Below the pieces are notes generated by a model. It was not told the origin of the DNA. It saw only the letters and a program-made list of their open reading frames with translations, and ran no database searches. DNA of 64,000 nt, taken from contig NZ_CP089928.1 of the NCBI RefSeq assembly GCF_021290385.1, forward strand, positions 852,501 to 916,500. Direction: 5' to 3'. Shown here piece after piece: positions 40,700 through 52,007 of the stretch. Origin of the DNA: Microbulbifer sp. YPW16. Its GTDB lineage: Bacteria > Pseudomonadota > Gammaproteobacteria > Pseudomonadales > Cellvibrionaceae. Every line of letters starts with the position of its first letter. The first letter of the stretch is position 1. The translations under genes and the position numbers were made by a program.

Positions 40700-42673
40700 T
40701 TATCGATAAACCAGAAATGCCCTCTGTTCAGTTGGGATGTGCTCACGTACAGAAACTTCCGACACTCTGGCTCGAGTGGGGCCCTGCTCACACAATGTCA
40801 GTAAGCTACCGACGCCACTGTGGGGCCCCTTGAAAAACATCTCGACGTCACCGTGGGGAAGGTTTCTTACCCACCCCGCAACACCATGTCGCACTGCTTC
40901 TCTCTGGACCCAGTCACGATATCCCACGCCCTGAACCCTGCCCCGCACCACGACATAGACACAGCGGTCCGAAGACAGCTGCCAATCTGCACCAGGAAAA
41001 AGTGACCGGAGCAAAGCCCCCGCAACGTCACGACCAACACCTTCAGACGGATAGTGATGCAGGATGAAGTTAGGATTACACATCACATCTGAAACCCGCC
41101 AGGATTGCTCATCTGGAGATACTTCAATATCCTCCGCAAGCACGTCCACGCCAGCAAAATATGGGTTAAAGACCGCCTTAACTGATTCCAATGCCGCCTT
41201 GGCAAAGTCAGGGTGGATCAGCTCAGTGATATCCCTACGCTGATCAGCGTAATTTCCCGCACCTTTTCCGTCACTGGAATAAGCGCCGCCATCAATACCA
41301 GCTACAACCTTGCCATCAATTACGATCAGCCGGTACTGGCACAGTTCCAGTGTATCTCCGGTCCTGTTCAGCCCCGCTTCCGCCAGGATCTCCTGGAGCC
41401 ATTTCCTGTCCCTGGATACCTTCCTTGAAATGATATTGGTCCTGTCAGGCATGCCCTGGTAAAACATTACCGAATCGCTACGATCTGACACCTCGAAGAC
41501 ACTGGGGGATATATGGGAAACTCTGAGCTGCGCTGCAATTGCGGCTTGTTTGATATATGCTGCCTGCTCGCTCTCGCCGGTGGCGGCAACACGTAACCGC
41601 GGTGCGAAAACATAAGGCACTGCGGGCGCGATAATTACTTCGGCTGCATTCGATTTTTCAATGCGATTCCCGGAAAAAGCATGACGCAGGAGCTCGCCAG
41701 GCACATTTACCGGACTGCCATAACTTGGGAATACAGCATCACAGATCCCGGGATTCGAGTTTATCTCGATTACATGGCACTGCACCTTTTCTCCCCGATC
41801 ATCGACCATCAGATCAACACCGGTCTGGTTCAGGCCCGGAAAGCAGCGAGCAGCCTTTTCCGCCACCTCAACAACTTCCTGCGGAACCAGGTGCAGCAAC
41901 TGTACTGCGTCCCCTCCGGCCGATGTGTTTGCAACACTCGTCAACTGCACGTACTCACCTTTCTCGGGAACGTCCTCCATGGAACGCCCGTTGTGCTTCA
42001 GGAGATCAAATCGGGTGATCAGGTCAATCTGCAGGGAAGGGTTTTTCTCTCGCTGGAGGTTCTTGCGGTCAACCAGTTGCTGTATCGTGCTCTTTCCATC
42101 ACCGATAACATGTGCTGGAATCCTTGACAGGGCAGCTACCGCCTTTCCGCCTACGACAACCACACGAAGGTCATACCCTTTTATGCATCTCTCAACCAAG
42201 ACCTCCCTGCCGTATTGCCTGGAATAGTCCCAAGCTTCGAGGAAATGCTCCCTGGAATGGACATTAGTGGTTACCCCTGATCCGTAAGCACGGTCCAGCG
42301 GCTTCAGAACCATGCTGGTATTACAGGACTCGATGTAGTTCCATGCAGCCTCTGGCTCATCAAATACCTCACCCGACGGAACCGGCACTCCCTTTCGCGC
42401 CATTATCTCCTTGGCGACATCCTTCTGCCTGGCGCAGTAGCTATAAACAGCTGAATTTTCAGGGCTATTCTGGAGAAAAGTGACCCGGTTATTTTTGTGC
42501 AATACATCATAGACCAACTTCTTATAGCGCCTTACCTCAAAATTCTGTCGTTCCGCTTCCGCACTGATCAGTGCAGTTGCAATATCACCTTCTCTCTCGA
42601 TAAACGGTGATCCTGAAAAGTCATTTTCAGTCTTAAACAACTCATCGGCACCTGCAGGGACATGATCAAACAT
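40700..42673 (-). CDS. CphA-type ATP-grasp / truncated ATP-grasp / acylphosphatase fusion (copy 2)
   Basis: A 657-residue paralogue of the gene at 38328-40307 with the same layout. It has LKPLDRAYGSGVTTNV and HVIGDGKSTIQQLVDRKN in the complete ATP-grasp domain, CHVIEINSNPGICDAVFPSYG, a second half lacking the ATP-binding core (MPDRTNIISRKVSRDRKW to FAGVDVLAEDIEVSPDEQ), and a C-terminal acylphosphatase (RVQGVGYRDWV, GWVRNLPHGDVEMF). The two copies are alike along their whole length but clearly diverged, so they probably differ in substrate or act as a pair. It starts 18 bases after the transglutaminase-like gene and is part of the same operon. Confidence 0.85.
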   Translation of the reverse strand: MFDHVPAGADELFKTENDFSGSPFIEREGDIATALISAEAERQNFEVRRYKKLVYDVLHKNNRVTFLQNSPENSAVYSYCARQKDVAKEIMARKGVPVPSGEVFDEPEAAWNYIESCNTSMVLKPLDRAYGSGVTTNVHSREHFLEAWDYSRQYGREVLVERCIKGYDLRVVVVGGKAVAALSRIPAHVIGDGKSTIQQLVDRKNLQREKNPSLQIDLITRFDLLKHNGRSMEDVPEKGEYVQLTSVANTSAGGDAVQLLHLVPQEVVEVAEKAARCFPGLNQTGVDLMVDDRGEKVQCHVIEINSNPGICDAVFPSYGSPVNVPGELLRHAFSGNRIEKSNAAEVIIAPAVPYVFAPRLRVAATGESEQAAYIKQAAIAAQLRVSHISPSVFEVSDRSDSVMFYQGMPDRTNIISRKVSRDRKWLQEILAEAGLNRTGDTLELCQYRLIVIDGKVVAGIDGGAYSSDGKGAGNYADQRRDITELIHPDFAKAALESVKAVFNPYFAGVDVLAEDIEVSPDEQSWRVSDVMCNPNFILHHYPSEGVGRDVAGALLRSLFPGADWQLSSDRCVYVVVRGRVQGVGYRDWVQREAVRHGVAGWVRNLPHGDVEMFFKGPHSGVGSLLTLCEQGPTRARVSEVSVREHIPTEQRAFLVYR

Positions 42674-42691
42674 CTTGGCATCCTCGAACGA

Positions 42692-43600
42692 TTACTTTAC
42701 GCTCCAGTGAATATCTACATCAACCTGGTCTCTTTTCCCCCTCAGCTCCCGTGGCCAAAGGTTTGACCAGACCCAGGTAAAATCCCGGTTGAGCACAATC
42801 TTTTCCTTGCCACCCACACCAAAGCCGTAACCAAACCGTGAATCCAGGGCAAGGTTTGGATCTACCGGTATCCAACGCCCCCCGATATAGACCTCGGCAG
42901 CGTGGTGGTTTGGCTGATTGAATTCACGTTTTGATGTCATAAGGAATTCAGAAGTTGTCCGGGCTGGATATCCCATCGCCCGTGCGAGGGCAACGAACAA
43001 GGCAGCATACTCAGTGCAATCCCCTTCCCCTTCATTGACTGCGTAGAGCGCGCCCTTGGTCGACTGCACATCGTACTCGAGTAGCTGCTGGGGAGTCAGG
43101 TATGCGGCCCTCAGTCGATCCTCATCAGAGTCAAACGCCCTTCGGATATGTGTGGCAAGTTTACGAATAGGTTCGGCATCGGACTCAATATATTTTCTGG
43201 GCTTAAGATACTCATCAGGTGGTGTTGCTTCCTGAGTCGGAGCGATCTTGTGAAAATCGTAACTGGTGATTTCCAGGTCAAACTGAACCGTTCGAACGGA
43301 CCGTGAACCTGCGGGGATGTCCCATTCCATTTCAACATATTCACCATTGCCTAGTTTATGATGCTTACGCTTCAACTGCTCTGGATAGTCATAGCGGATG
43401 TCCAATAGCCGTTGTTGCATATGATCCCTTAGCGGGACGGAAATGCGATGCGTGTAACCCCGGATATCGATGTCAGAACGATTATCGACCACAACTTCAG
43501 CCGTAAGCGTCACCTTACGGGGCTGCCCCCAGGACGCATTAACCACAAACCACATCAACAGGAGGAATACACCTGCCAGGATGAAGAACTTCATATCCAT
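42692..43600 (-). CDS. Membrane-anchored transglutaminase-like protein
   Basis: A 302-residue protein (ATG at 43600, AGGAG nine bases upstream). A membrane anchor at residues 4-21 is followed by a periplasmic part. The transglutaminase-like core has the catalytic Cys in GEGDCTEYAALF (near 194), His in NHHAAEVYIGGRW (near 231) and Asp in PVDPNLA (near 245). Members of this superfamily are cysteine proteases, amidases or cross-linking enzymes. Its place between the HlyD-like gene and the ATP-grasp genes suggests processing or cross-linking of the exported Asp-rich protein, perhaps in the role LapG has for LapA (inference). Confidence 0.82.
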   Translation of the reverse strand: MDMKFFILAGVFLLLMWFVVNASWGQPRKVTLTAEVVVDNRSDIDIRGYTHRISVPLRDHMQQRLLDIRYDYPEQLKRKHHKLGNGEYVEMEWDIPAGSRSVRTVQFDLEITSYDFHKIAPTQEATPPDEYLKPRKYIESDAEPIRKLATHIRRAFDSDEDRLRAAYLTPQQLLEYDVQSTKGALYAVNEGEGDCTEYAALFVALARAMGYPARTTSEFLMTSKREFNQPNHHAAEVYIGGRWIPVDPNLALDSRFGYGFGVGGKEKIVLNRDFTWVWSNLWPRELRGKRDQVDVDIHWSVK

Positions 43601-43653
43601 CAAGCTACGCTCCTGCAAAATGGCCCCCTGTATAACTCTGACAACTTGACTGT

Positions 43654-44919
43654 TTAGCGCTCCCGTAGAGCCTCACTTGCCTTATTTATGGGTTTAACCA
43701 GGTAGTCAAAAATTGTCTTGGAGCCAGTCTTGACATCAACTGAAGCAACCATACCCGGCACAATCGGGAATCGATTACCGTCTTGATTGATCAGGGCATC
43801 AGATTGAGTGAGGATATAGACACGGTAATAATATTCATTCCTGTTTATTTCGTCCTGGATTGTATCGGGTGAAATCGTCGTCACCTTTCCCTCCAGACCG
43901 CCATAAATAGAGTAATCGTATGCCGTGATCTTTACCTTGGCCGACTGTCCCGGATGTATAAATGCAATATCACGAGGAGAAATACGCGCTTCAATCAAAA
44001 GCTTGTCATCGAGAGGCACGATCTCCATCAGGCGGCCATTTGGCGGCAGCACACCGCCAATAGTAGTAACTTCAATATTCTTGACAATTCCACGAACTGG
44101 CGACCTCAGGGTCAATCTGGTAAGCGAGTCAGACCTACCCTCGATCACTGAGGAAAGCGCTTCGGCCTCGGCGCTAACTGTCGCAAGTTCCTCACGCGCC
44201 CGGACCATATATTCCGAGCGGATTTCCCGCATTTTGAGTTGCAGTTCAGACTTCTGCCGGCTAAGGCGTAAAACCTCGACATTGCTCGCCGCACCTGAAC
44301 TGACCAGGGAACGCGTTATGGAAAGCTCCTTTTCAACCAAATCCAATGATTCCCTGACACCACGAAGCGATTCTTCAAGACCTTTTTTTCTCGTATTAAA
44401 GAGCTTCTTTTCCTTCGCCTTCAGTTCATCATAGGTATCAAGTTCCTCCGGAAACTCCAGCTTGGTTCCATTGACTTCTGCTGTAAGACGCGCCACGCTA
44501 GCGATCGCTGCACGATAGCGCGCAGAACTTTCCTCGACGTTAGAGCGTACTTTGGTAGGATCAAGCTGGGCCAGGACTTGTCCCCGCTCGACAATATCTC
44601 CCTCACTTACCTTGAGATCCGCAAGGATTCCACCCTCGAGGGATTGGATCACCTGTTCACGGGAGGTCGGGACCACCTTACCAATGCCGGACGATACTTC
44701 ATCTACCGTTGCAAAGTATGACCAGCCAATCAATGCAGCGATCAGGAGGAAGAATACCCAGACCACCCGAGTCGAATTAACCAGGGTTGACTCATCGTGC
44801 TCATCATACTGGTTCTCACCGGCCTGGTAGTCGGCATCCAGGAGTGGAATGGATTTGACACGGGCATTTTCACCGGCGTTACGCGACAGCCACTGGCTCT
44901 TCTCTTCCCTGTCCATCAC
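43654..44919 (-). CDS. HlyD-family type I secretion membrane fusion protein
   Basis: A 421-residue adaptor. A cytoplasmic N-terminal segment of about 50 residues is followed by one membrane segment (about 52-69), lipoyl halves (VIQSLEGGILADLKVSEGD and IVKNIEVTTIGGVLPPNGR), a long coiled-coil hairpin (about 125-270) and a beta-barrel (SPRDIAFIHPGQSAKVKITA). It is LapC-like. Its start overlaps the end of the ABC exporter gene by four bases. Confidence 0.94.
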   Translation of the reverse strand: MMDREEKSQWLSRNAGENARVKSIPLLDADYQAGENQYDEHDESTLVNSTRVVWVFFLLIAALIGWSYFATVDEVSSGIGKVVPTSREQVIQSLEGGILADLKVSEGDIVERGQVLAQLDPTKVRSNVEESSARYRAAIASVARLTAEVNGTKLEFPEELDTYDELKAKEKKLFNTRKKGLEESLRGVRESLDLVEKELSITRSLVSSGAASNVEVLRLSRQKSELQLKMREIRSEYMVRAREELATVSAEAEALSSVIEGRSDSLTRLTLRSPVRGIVKNIEVTTIGGVLPPNGRLMEIVPLDDKLLIEARISPRDIAFIHPGQSAKVKITAYDYSIYGGLEGKVTTISPDTIQDEINRNEYYYRVYILTQSDALINQDGNRFPIVPGMVASVDVKTGSKTIFDYLVKPINKASEALRER

Positions 44920-47111
44920 GTTACCTGCTCACGATTCTTCTCACCCTGTCGGTCAGGTTTGGAGAGTCTTTCCATCACTTCATCTTTGGGCCCGTCCATC
45001 ACTATCCTTCCCCGATCGATGACCAGGATTCGATCCACCAACTTGAGCGTACTGGACCTGTGGGTTGCCAGGACCAGAGTTCGCTTGTTAGACCAGCGCG
45101 AAAGGTTATCAATAAAACGCCGCTCAGCGGCCTCATCCAGTGATGCCGTGGGCTCGTCCAGAAGCAGGACCGAAGGCTGCCGGATCAGGAGCCTCGACAA
45201 CAGGAGAGCCTGTTTTTGCCCCCCAGAAAGTCCTGCACCACCTTCCAGGACCATATGGTCCATCCCTTTGGGCATGTTCCTTACTGTATCCATGGCCCCC
45301 GACATCTTCAGGGCCCATATAATTTCATCGTCAGTTGCATTGGGGGCACCCAGTGTAAGGTTTTCCCGTAAAGTGCCATGGAAAAGCCCGGAGCCCTGTG
45401 CCAGAAGTCCCACGTCCCGCCTGACATCGGCGGGATCTATATGAGCTATTTCCACCCCGTCAAGATTTGCGGTGCCCGAACTTGCCTCGAGCATACCCGA
45501 TAACGCCTGTAGCAGTGTCGACTTACCAGCGCCATTCTTTCCGAGTACAGCAATTTTTTCACCAGGGTTAATATGAAGTGACGATACAAAAAGGGCCGGT
45601 TCATTATCCCCGGGATCGTACTTGAATTCCGCATTACGGAAATCATAGTCACCGCGGATAGAAGCTTTATGCACTCGCTTGCTCCCCTCTGGCTGATCGA
45701 CGGGTAGGTTCATTATGTTGTCGATACCTTCAAGAGCATACTTAGCCATTTGCCACCGGCTCAGTACCTGGGTGATATTAGCCATTGGGGACATCATTCT
45801 CGAACTGAGTATCGAGGCAGCAACAAGTGCACCCGTGGTCATTTCACCACTCATAACCATGGATGCCCCGAAAAGTACAGTCAGCGCAAAGACGGAGGAC
45901 TGTACATTGTGAGTCCAGGTAACCAGTTTACTGGTCAGGTAGCGTAGTTTCAGGTTCGAGTCGGCCGTTACCGCATTGAAGTGATTCCATTGACGCTGGA
46001 ACCGATGTTCTGCCTGGAGAGTTTTTATATCCTCCATTCCCTGTACAGTTTCGACGAGCATGCCATTTCTCAGCGAGGATTCCCGCATTGCTTCTCCCGA
46101 TAACCTGGCAAGCTTCTTCTGGACGAGAACCCCCGGTATCACAAGCAGGAGCATGGCGAGCAGGGGAATCAGGACAAGGGGACCTGCAATGACCCAGAGC
46201 ACTAACAGGAAAAGGAAAAAGAATGGCATATCCGCGATAGCCAGAATTGTTGTCGATGTGACCATATCTCGTACACGCTCCAGTTCACGGAGCTGGGAAA
46301 TAAATGTGCCCGTCGACTTTGGTTTAGCAGAATTCCTCAACCTCACCGCATGGCCGAATACCTGATCGGATATCCGAATGTCAGCCCGCTTACCAAGCAG
46401 ATCGGTAATTCTTACCCGCATTACGCGCATGGTAAAATCAAAGACGATCGCTAGAAGTACCCCGCTGAAGAGCACATATAAGGTCGACATGGATTCTGCC
46501 GGGATAACCCTGTCATATACCTGCTTGGCAAAGAGTATCCCGGACAAGGTAAGCGTATTGGCTACCGTAGTCGCCAGCATTACGTGACCATAGGGCCTCA
46601 GGTCGCGCAATATGATTTTCCGGAACCAGTGTCGGTTGTCCGGCTTGATATAATCGTCGACACGAATATCACTGATTGTCTTCCGCGGACGAAGTATTAC
46701 CAGATGACGGATTTTTTCGGCGATTTCTTTGATATTAACGCTGCTTTCAAGCCCCTGGTCACCACTCCATAGAATGCCCAGTTTCCCGTTTTTCCCCATT
46801 GTCTCGATAACGCCAACCTGGCCACCAACCAGCTGGACAACGACCGGCAAGCGCCAGGGAGTAAGCTCGAACTGACCAAACTGGGAAAACTTGATTGTAA
46901 GGCCTGCTTGCCGTGCCATCTGCCTCAAGACGAGCTCGACACTTTCTGCCACCCCCCAGTCAGAAGCTATCCGGATGTTTTCCTCAGAAAAATCCAGCCG
47001 GTAATGACGTGATACGGCGACAATGGCTTCCAGCCATGGTTGATAGTCCATCTCCGCATTGGTAGCGCCAGTCTCCGCCTGGCCCTGCTCCAGGATGGTC
47101 TCGTTGTTCAA
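44916..47111 (-). CDS. Type I secretion ABC transporter, LapB-type
   Basis: A 731-residue exporter. It has an N-terminal C39-peptidase-like domain (about 20-150) that lacks the catalytic Cys, as in transporters of large adhesins that recognise but do not cleave their cargo. Six membrane helices follow (about 165-430). The nucleotide-binding domain has Walker A LGKNGAGKSTLL (near 527), signature LSGGQKQ (near 627) and Walker B VLLLDEPTASLDE. It overlaps the TolC-like gene and the HlyD-like gene by four bases on each side, so all three are translationally coupled. Confidence 0.95.
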   Translation of the reverse strand: MNNETILEQGQAETGATNAEMDYQPWLEAIVAVSRHYRLDFSEENIRIASDWGVAESVELVLRQMARQAGLTIKFSQFGQFELTPWRLPVVVQLVGGQVGVIETMGKNGKLGILWSGDQGLESSVNIKEIAEKIRHLVILRPRKTISDIRVDDYIKPDNRHWFRKIILRDLRPYGHVMLATTVANTLTLSGILFAKQVYDRVIPAESMSTLYVLFSGVLLAIVFDFTMRVMRVRITDLLGKRADIRISDQVFGHAVRLRNSAKPKSTGTFISQLRELERVRDMVTSTTILAIADMPFFFLFLLVLWVIAGPLVLIPLLAMLLLVIPGVLVQKKLARLSGEAMRESSLRNGMLVETVQGMEDIKTLQAEHRFQRQWNHFNAVTADSNLKLRYLTSKLVTWTHNVQSSVFALTVLFGASMVMSGEMTTGALVAASILSSRMMSPMANITQVLSRWQMAKYALEGIDNIMNLPVDQPEGSKRVHKASIRGDYDFRNAEFKYDPGDNEPALFVSSLHINPGEKIAVLGKNGAGKSTLLQALSGMLEASSGTANLDGVEIAHIDPADVRRDVGLLAQGSGLFHGTLRENLTLGAPNATDDEIIWALKMSGAMDTVRNMPKGMDHMVLEGGAGLSGGQKQALLLSRLLIRQPSVLLLDEPTASLDEAAERRFIDNLSRWSNKRTLVLATHRSSTLKLVDRILVIDRGRIVMDGPKDEVMERLSKPDRQGEKNREQVT

Positions 47112-48520
47112 GGCAACACCTCCACTCCCTGAACCGCTCGCCCTTCAATCCCAAACGCCCTGCGAATATCACCCGTGTTATAGAGGCATTCGATCTCAAG
47201 CGCTTTGAGATCGAAGCGGGTCTCAACACGATCCCGGCGCGCCTGCTGCAGCTCTTCCTCTGAATTTAGTAGCTCAAGTAAGGTTCGGGTTCCAAGAGAA
47301 GAGTACTGCTTTCTATAGAGATCCCTGGTCTCGCTGATTGCATCCTCACGCGCATCCAGTATCCCCAGGCTGCGTCCTAGCCCATTGGCCTGAGCCTGTG
47401 CGGCCCGGTACTCCCGGGTGACAGACTCACGGGCAGCATCCTTTGCCGCGTCAGCTGAGCTCAATGCATAGGATGCTGATTCTTTACTTGCAGACAGCCG
47501 CCCACCTTGATATATGGGCATGGAAAGATTGAGGAACACCGCAGACTCATTCTCGTCGAGTACATTGGTATCGACATAAGTCTGGTCCAGGTAGCGGTTA
47601 TAGCTCGCGTCAAGGGATAGAGTGGGCCAGACGTCAGCTTTGGATTCCTGAAGCCGGGCCATTGCCTCCGCACGTGACGCCTCCGCGATCAGGACTCTCG
47701 GTGACGCAAGCACCTCTCCGGGTGGACCCTCACAGGCATTCCTGACGGTTTCTGGCGTGCCCATCGTGACTCGCACAGGTGCGCCGGCGTTGACGAGATT
47801 CTGCAGTGTACTACGCCAGCGGGCCAGGTCAGCGCTGACCTGCTGCTTCGATGCACGTGCGGCTTCAATACGCGACTGAGCCTGCAAAACATCTGAACGA
47901 GAGCTGGCGCCCCGCTCACTTCGCATTCGCACCAATGAGGCTATTGACGATACCCCGGCTATCTGTTCGTCTGCTATTTCCAGAAGAGCCTGGTATCGCT
48001 GGACTTCCACCGCTGCGCTTGCAGTATCCCGGGCAACCTGGTCAATTGCCTGGAGTACTTCTGCCCTGGAGCGACTCACTTCGGCTTTTGCCAGGTCCAC
48101 ACCGCTGGAGATCTTGCCGAAGTCATAAATCACCTGTGAGACGTACAGCTGTAAGGCGTGGCCATTGCCATCGCCGTCATTCTCACTGTCCTGGCCTGCC
48201 ACCACGCCCGCACTCAGCTGCGGGAAATATCCCGAACGGGCGACACGTATGCCTTCCTGTCGCCGGTATAGTTCTCCCACGCTCTCCGCAATGGCCGGAT
48301 GCCAGTCGATGGCCTGGTGCACTGCATCAGTCATACTCAATTGTTGCGGTGCGTATTGGGAGTGACTGATCACAGACGGAGGAGTGGCTACTTCCTGCTG
48401 GACAGCCGATTCACTTATTCGGGCGGGTCGGTCAGCCGGGTCAGCCCCGGACTGGGATTGAGCTTGCTGCACCCACATGGTGGTGAGAGATGCCAGCGTG
48501 ACTATCCATAGTCGCTGCAT
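47108..48520 (-). CDS. TolC-family outer membrane channel
   Basis: A type I secretion outer membrane protein of about 470 residues (ATG at 48520, MQRLWIVTLASLTTMWVQQA being a signal peptide; the open frame begins earlier). Two coiled-coil repeats of the TolC fold are seen, with the motifs LSMTDAVHQAIDWHPAIAES and KAEVSRSRAEVLQAIDQVARDT, and a second-half YRKQYSSLGTRTLLELLNSEEEL. It is the LapE/AggA type. A strong terminator separates it from the Asp-rich export gene upstream. Confidence 0.93.
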   Translation of the reverse strand: MQRLWIVTLASLTTMWVQQAQSQSGADPADRPARISESAVQQEVATPPSVISHSQYAPQQLSMTDAVHQAIDWHPAIAESVGELYRRQEGIRVARSGYFPQLSAGVVAGQDSENDGDGNGHALQLYVSQVIYDFGKISSGVDLAKAEVSRSRAEVLQAIDQVARDTASAAVEVQRYQALLEIADEQIAGVSSIASLVRMRSERGASSRSDVLQAQSRIEAARASKQQVSADLARWRSTLQNLVNAGAPVRVTMGTPETVRNACEGPPGEVLASPRVLIAEASRAEAMARLQESKADVWPTLSLDASYNRYLDQTYVDTNVLDENESAVFLNLSMPIYQGGRLSASKESASYALSSADAAKDAARESVTREYRAAQAQANGLGRSLGILDAREDAISETRDLYRKQYSSLGTRTLLELLNSEEELQQARRDRVETRFDLKALEIECLYNTGDIRRAFGIEGRAVQGVEVLP

Positions 48521-48621
48521 TGAATCCACTATATTCACTTGCTCTGGCGTTAGCGATATCCGGTACGGACATTTTATACCCGGGACCACTAGTTGAATTT
48601 TTTCCTTCCAATATTCTAGTC

Positions 48622-48659
48622 GAAAAAAGAAACACCGGGCCTGTAGGCCCGGTGTTTCT
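48622..48659 (-). terminator. Strong terminator between the Asp-repeat gene and the secretion genes
   Basis: A perfect 14-bp stem AGAAACACCGGGCC / GGCCCGGTGTTTCT with a 4-base loop (48628-48659), followed on the minus strand by TTTTTTC. It lies 23 bases after the stop codon of the repeat protein and before tolC, so most transcripts of the structural gene should end here and only a fraction read through. Confidence 0.9.
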
Positions 48660-48681
48660 CAGTTGCTAAGCCTCCTTGGGA

Positions 48682-51744
<3,063 letters not shown>

Positions 51745-51907
51745 GCTGTCACCTGACTACTTACCATCGTGAATCCCTTCCACACGAACAGCGGAGTGAC
51801 GCCCTGCTGCATTTAGCTGTTTTATCAGTCCTGGCGGGTGCCTAATCCCTGAAAAATCAAATCGCCCAAAAACCACCCAACTCGAATAAATTTTGAGCAG
51901 TCCTTTG

Positions 51908-51936
51908 TTTATGGACAGTACGCCGTCACATTTCAA
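51908..51936 (-). promoter_or_regulatory. Candidate promoter of the Asp-repeat gene
   Basis: On the minus strand TTGAAA (51931-51936), 17 bases, CATAAA (51908-51913). Transcription would start near 51901, leaving a leader of about 155 bases before the ATG at 51744. Confidence 0.45.
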
Positions 51937-52007
51937 GAGCAATTCAGGCGCCGGCTATACTCGGAAGAGCCCGTATGGCGGGGCAATCAGGGAAGAGGGA
52001 AAATTTG

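Noticed and set aside
38328..42673. True cyanophycin synthetase or graspetide (microviridin-type) ligases
   Set aside because: The Mur-ligase half of CphA is missing, the second ATP-grasp half is incomplete, and no short core peptide is seen. The resemblance is at domain level only.
51757..51942. 61-residue open frame upstream of the Asp-repeat gene on the same strand
   Set aside because: It falls in the predicted leader and has no ribosome-binding site or family likeness; its start would lie upstream of the proposed transcription start.
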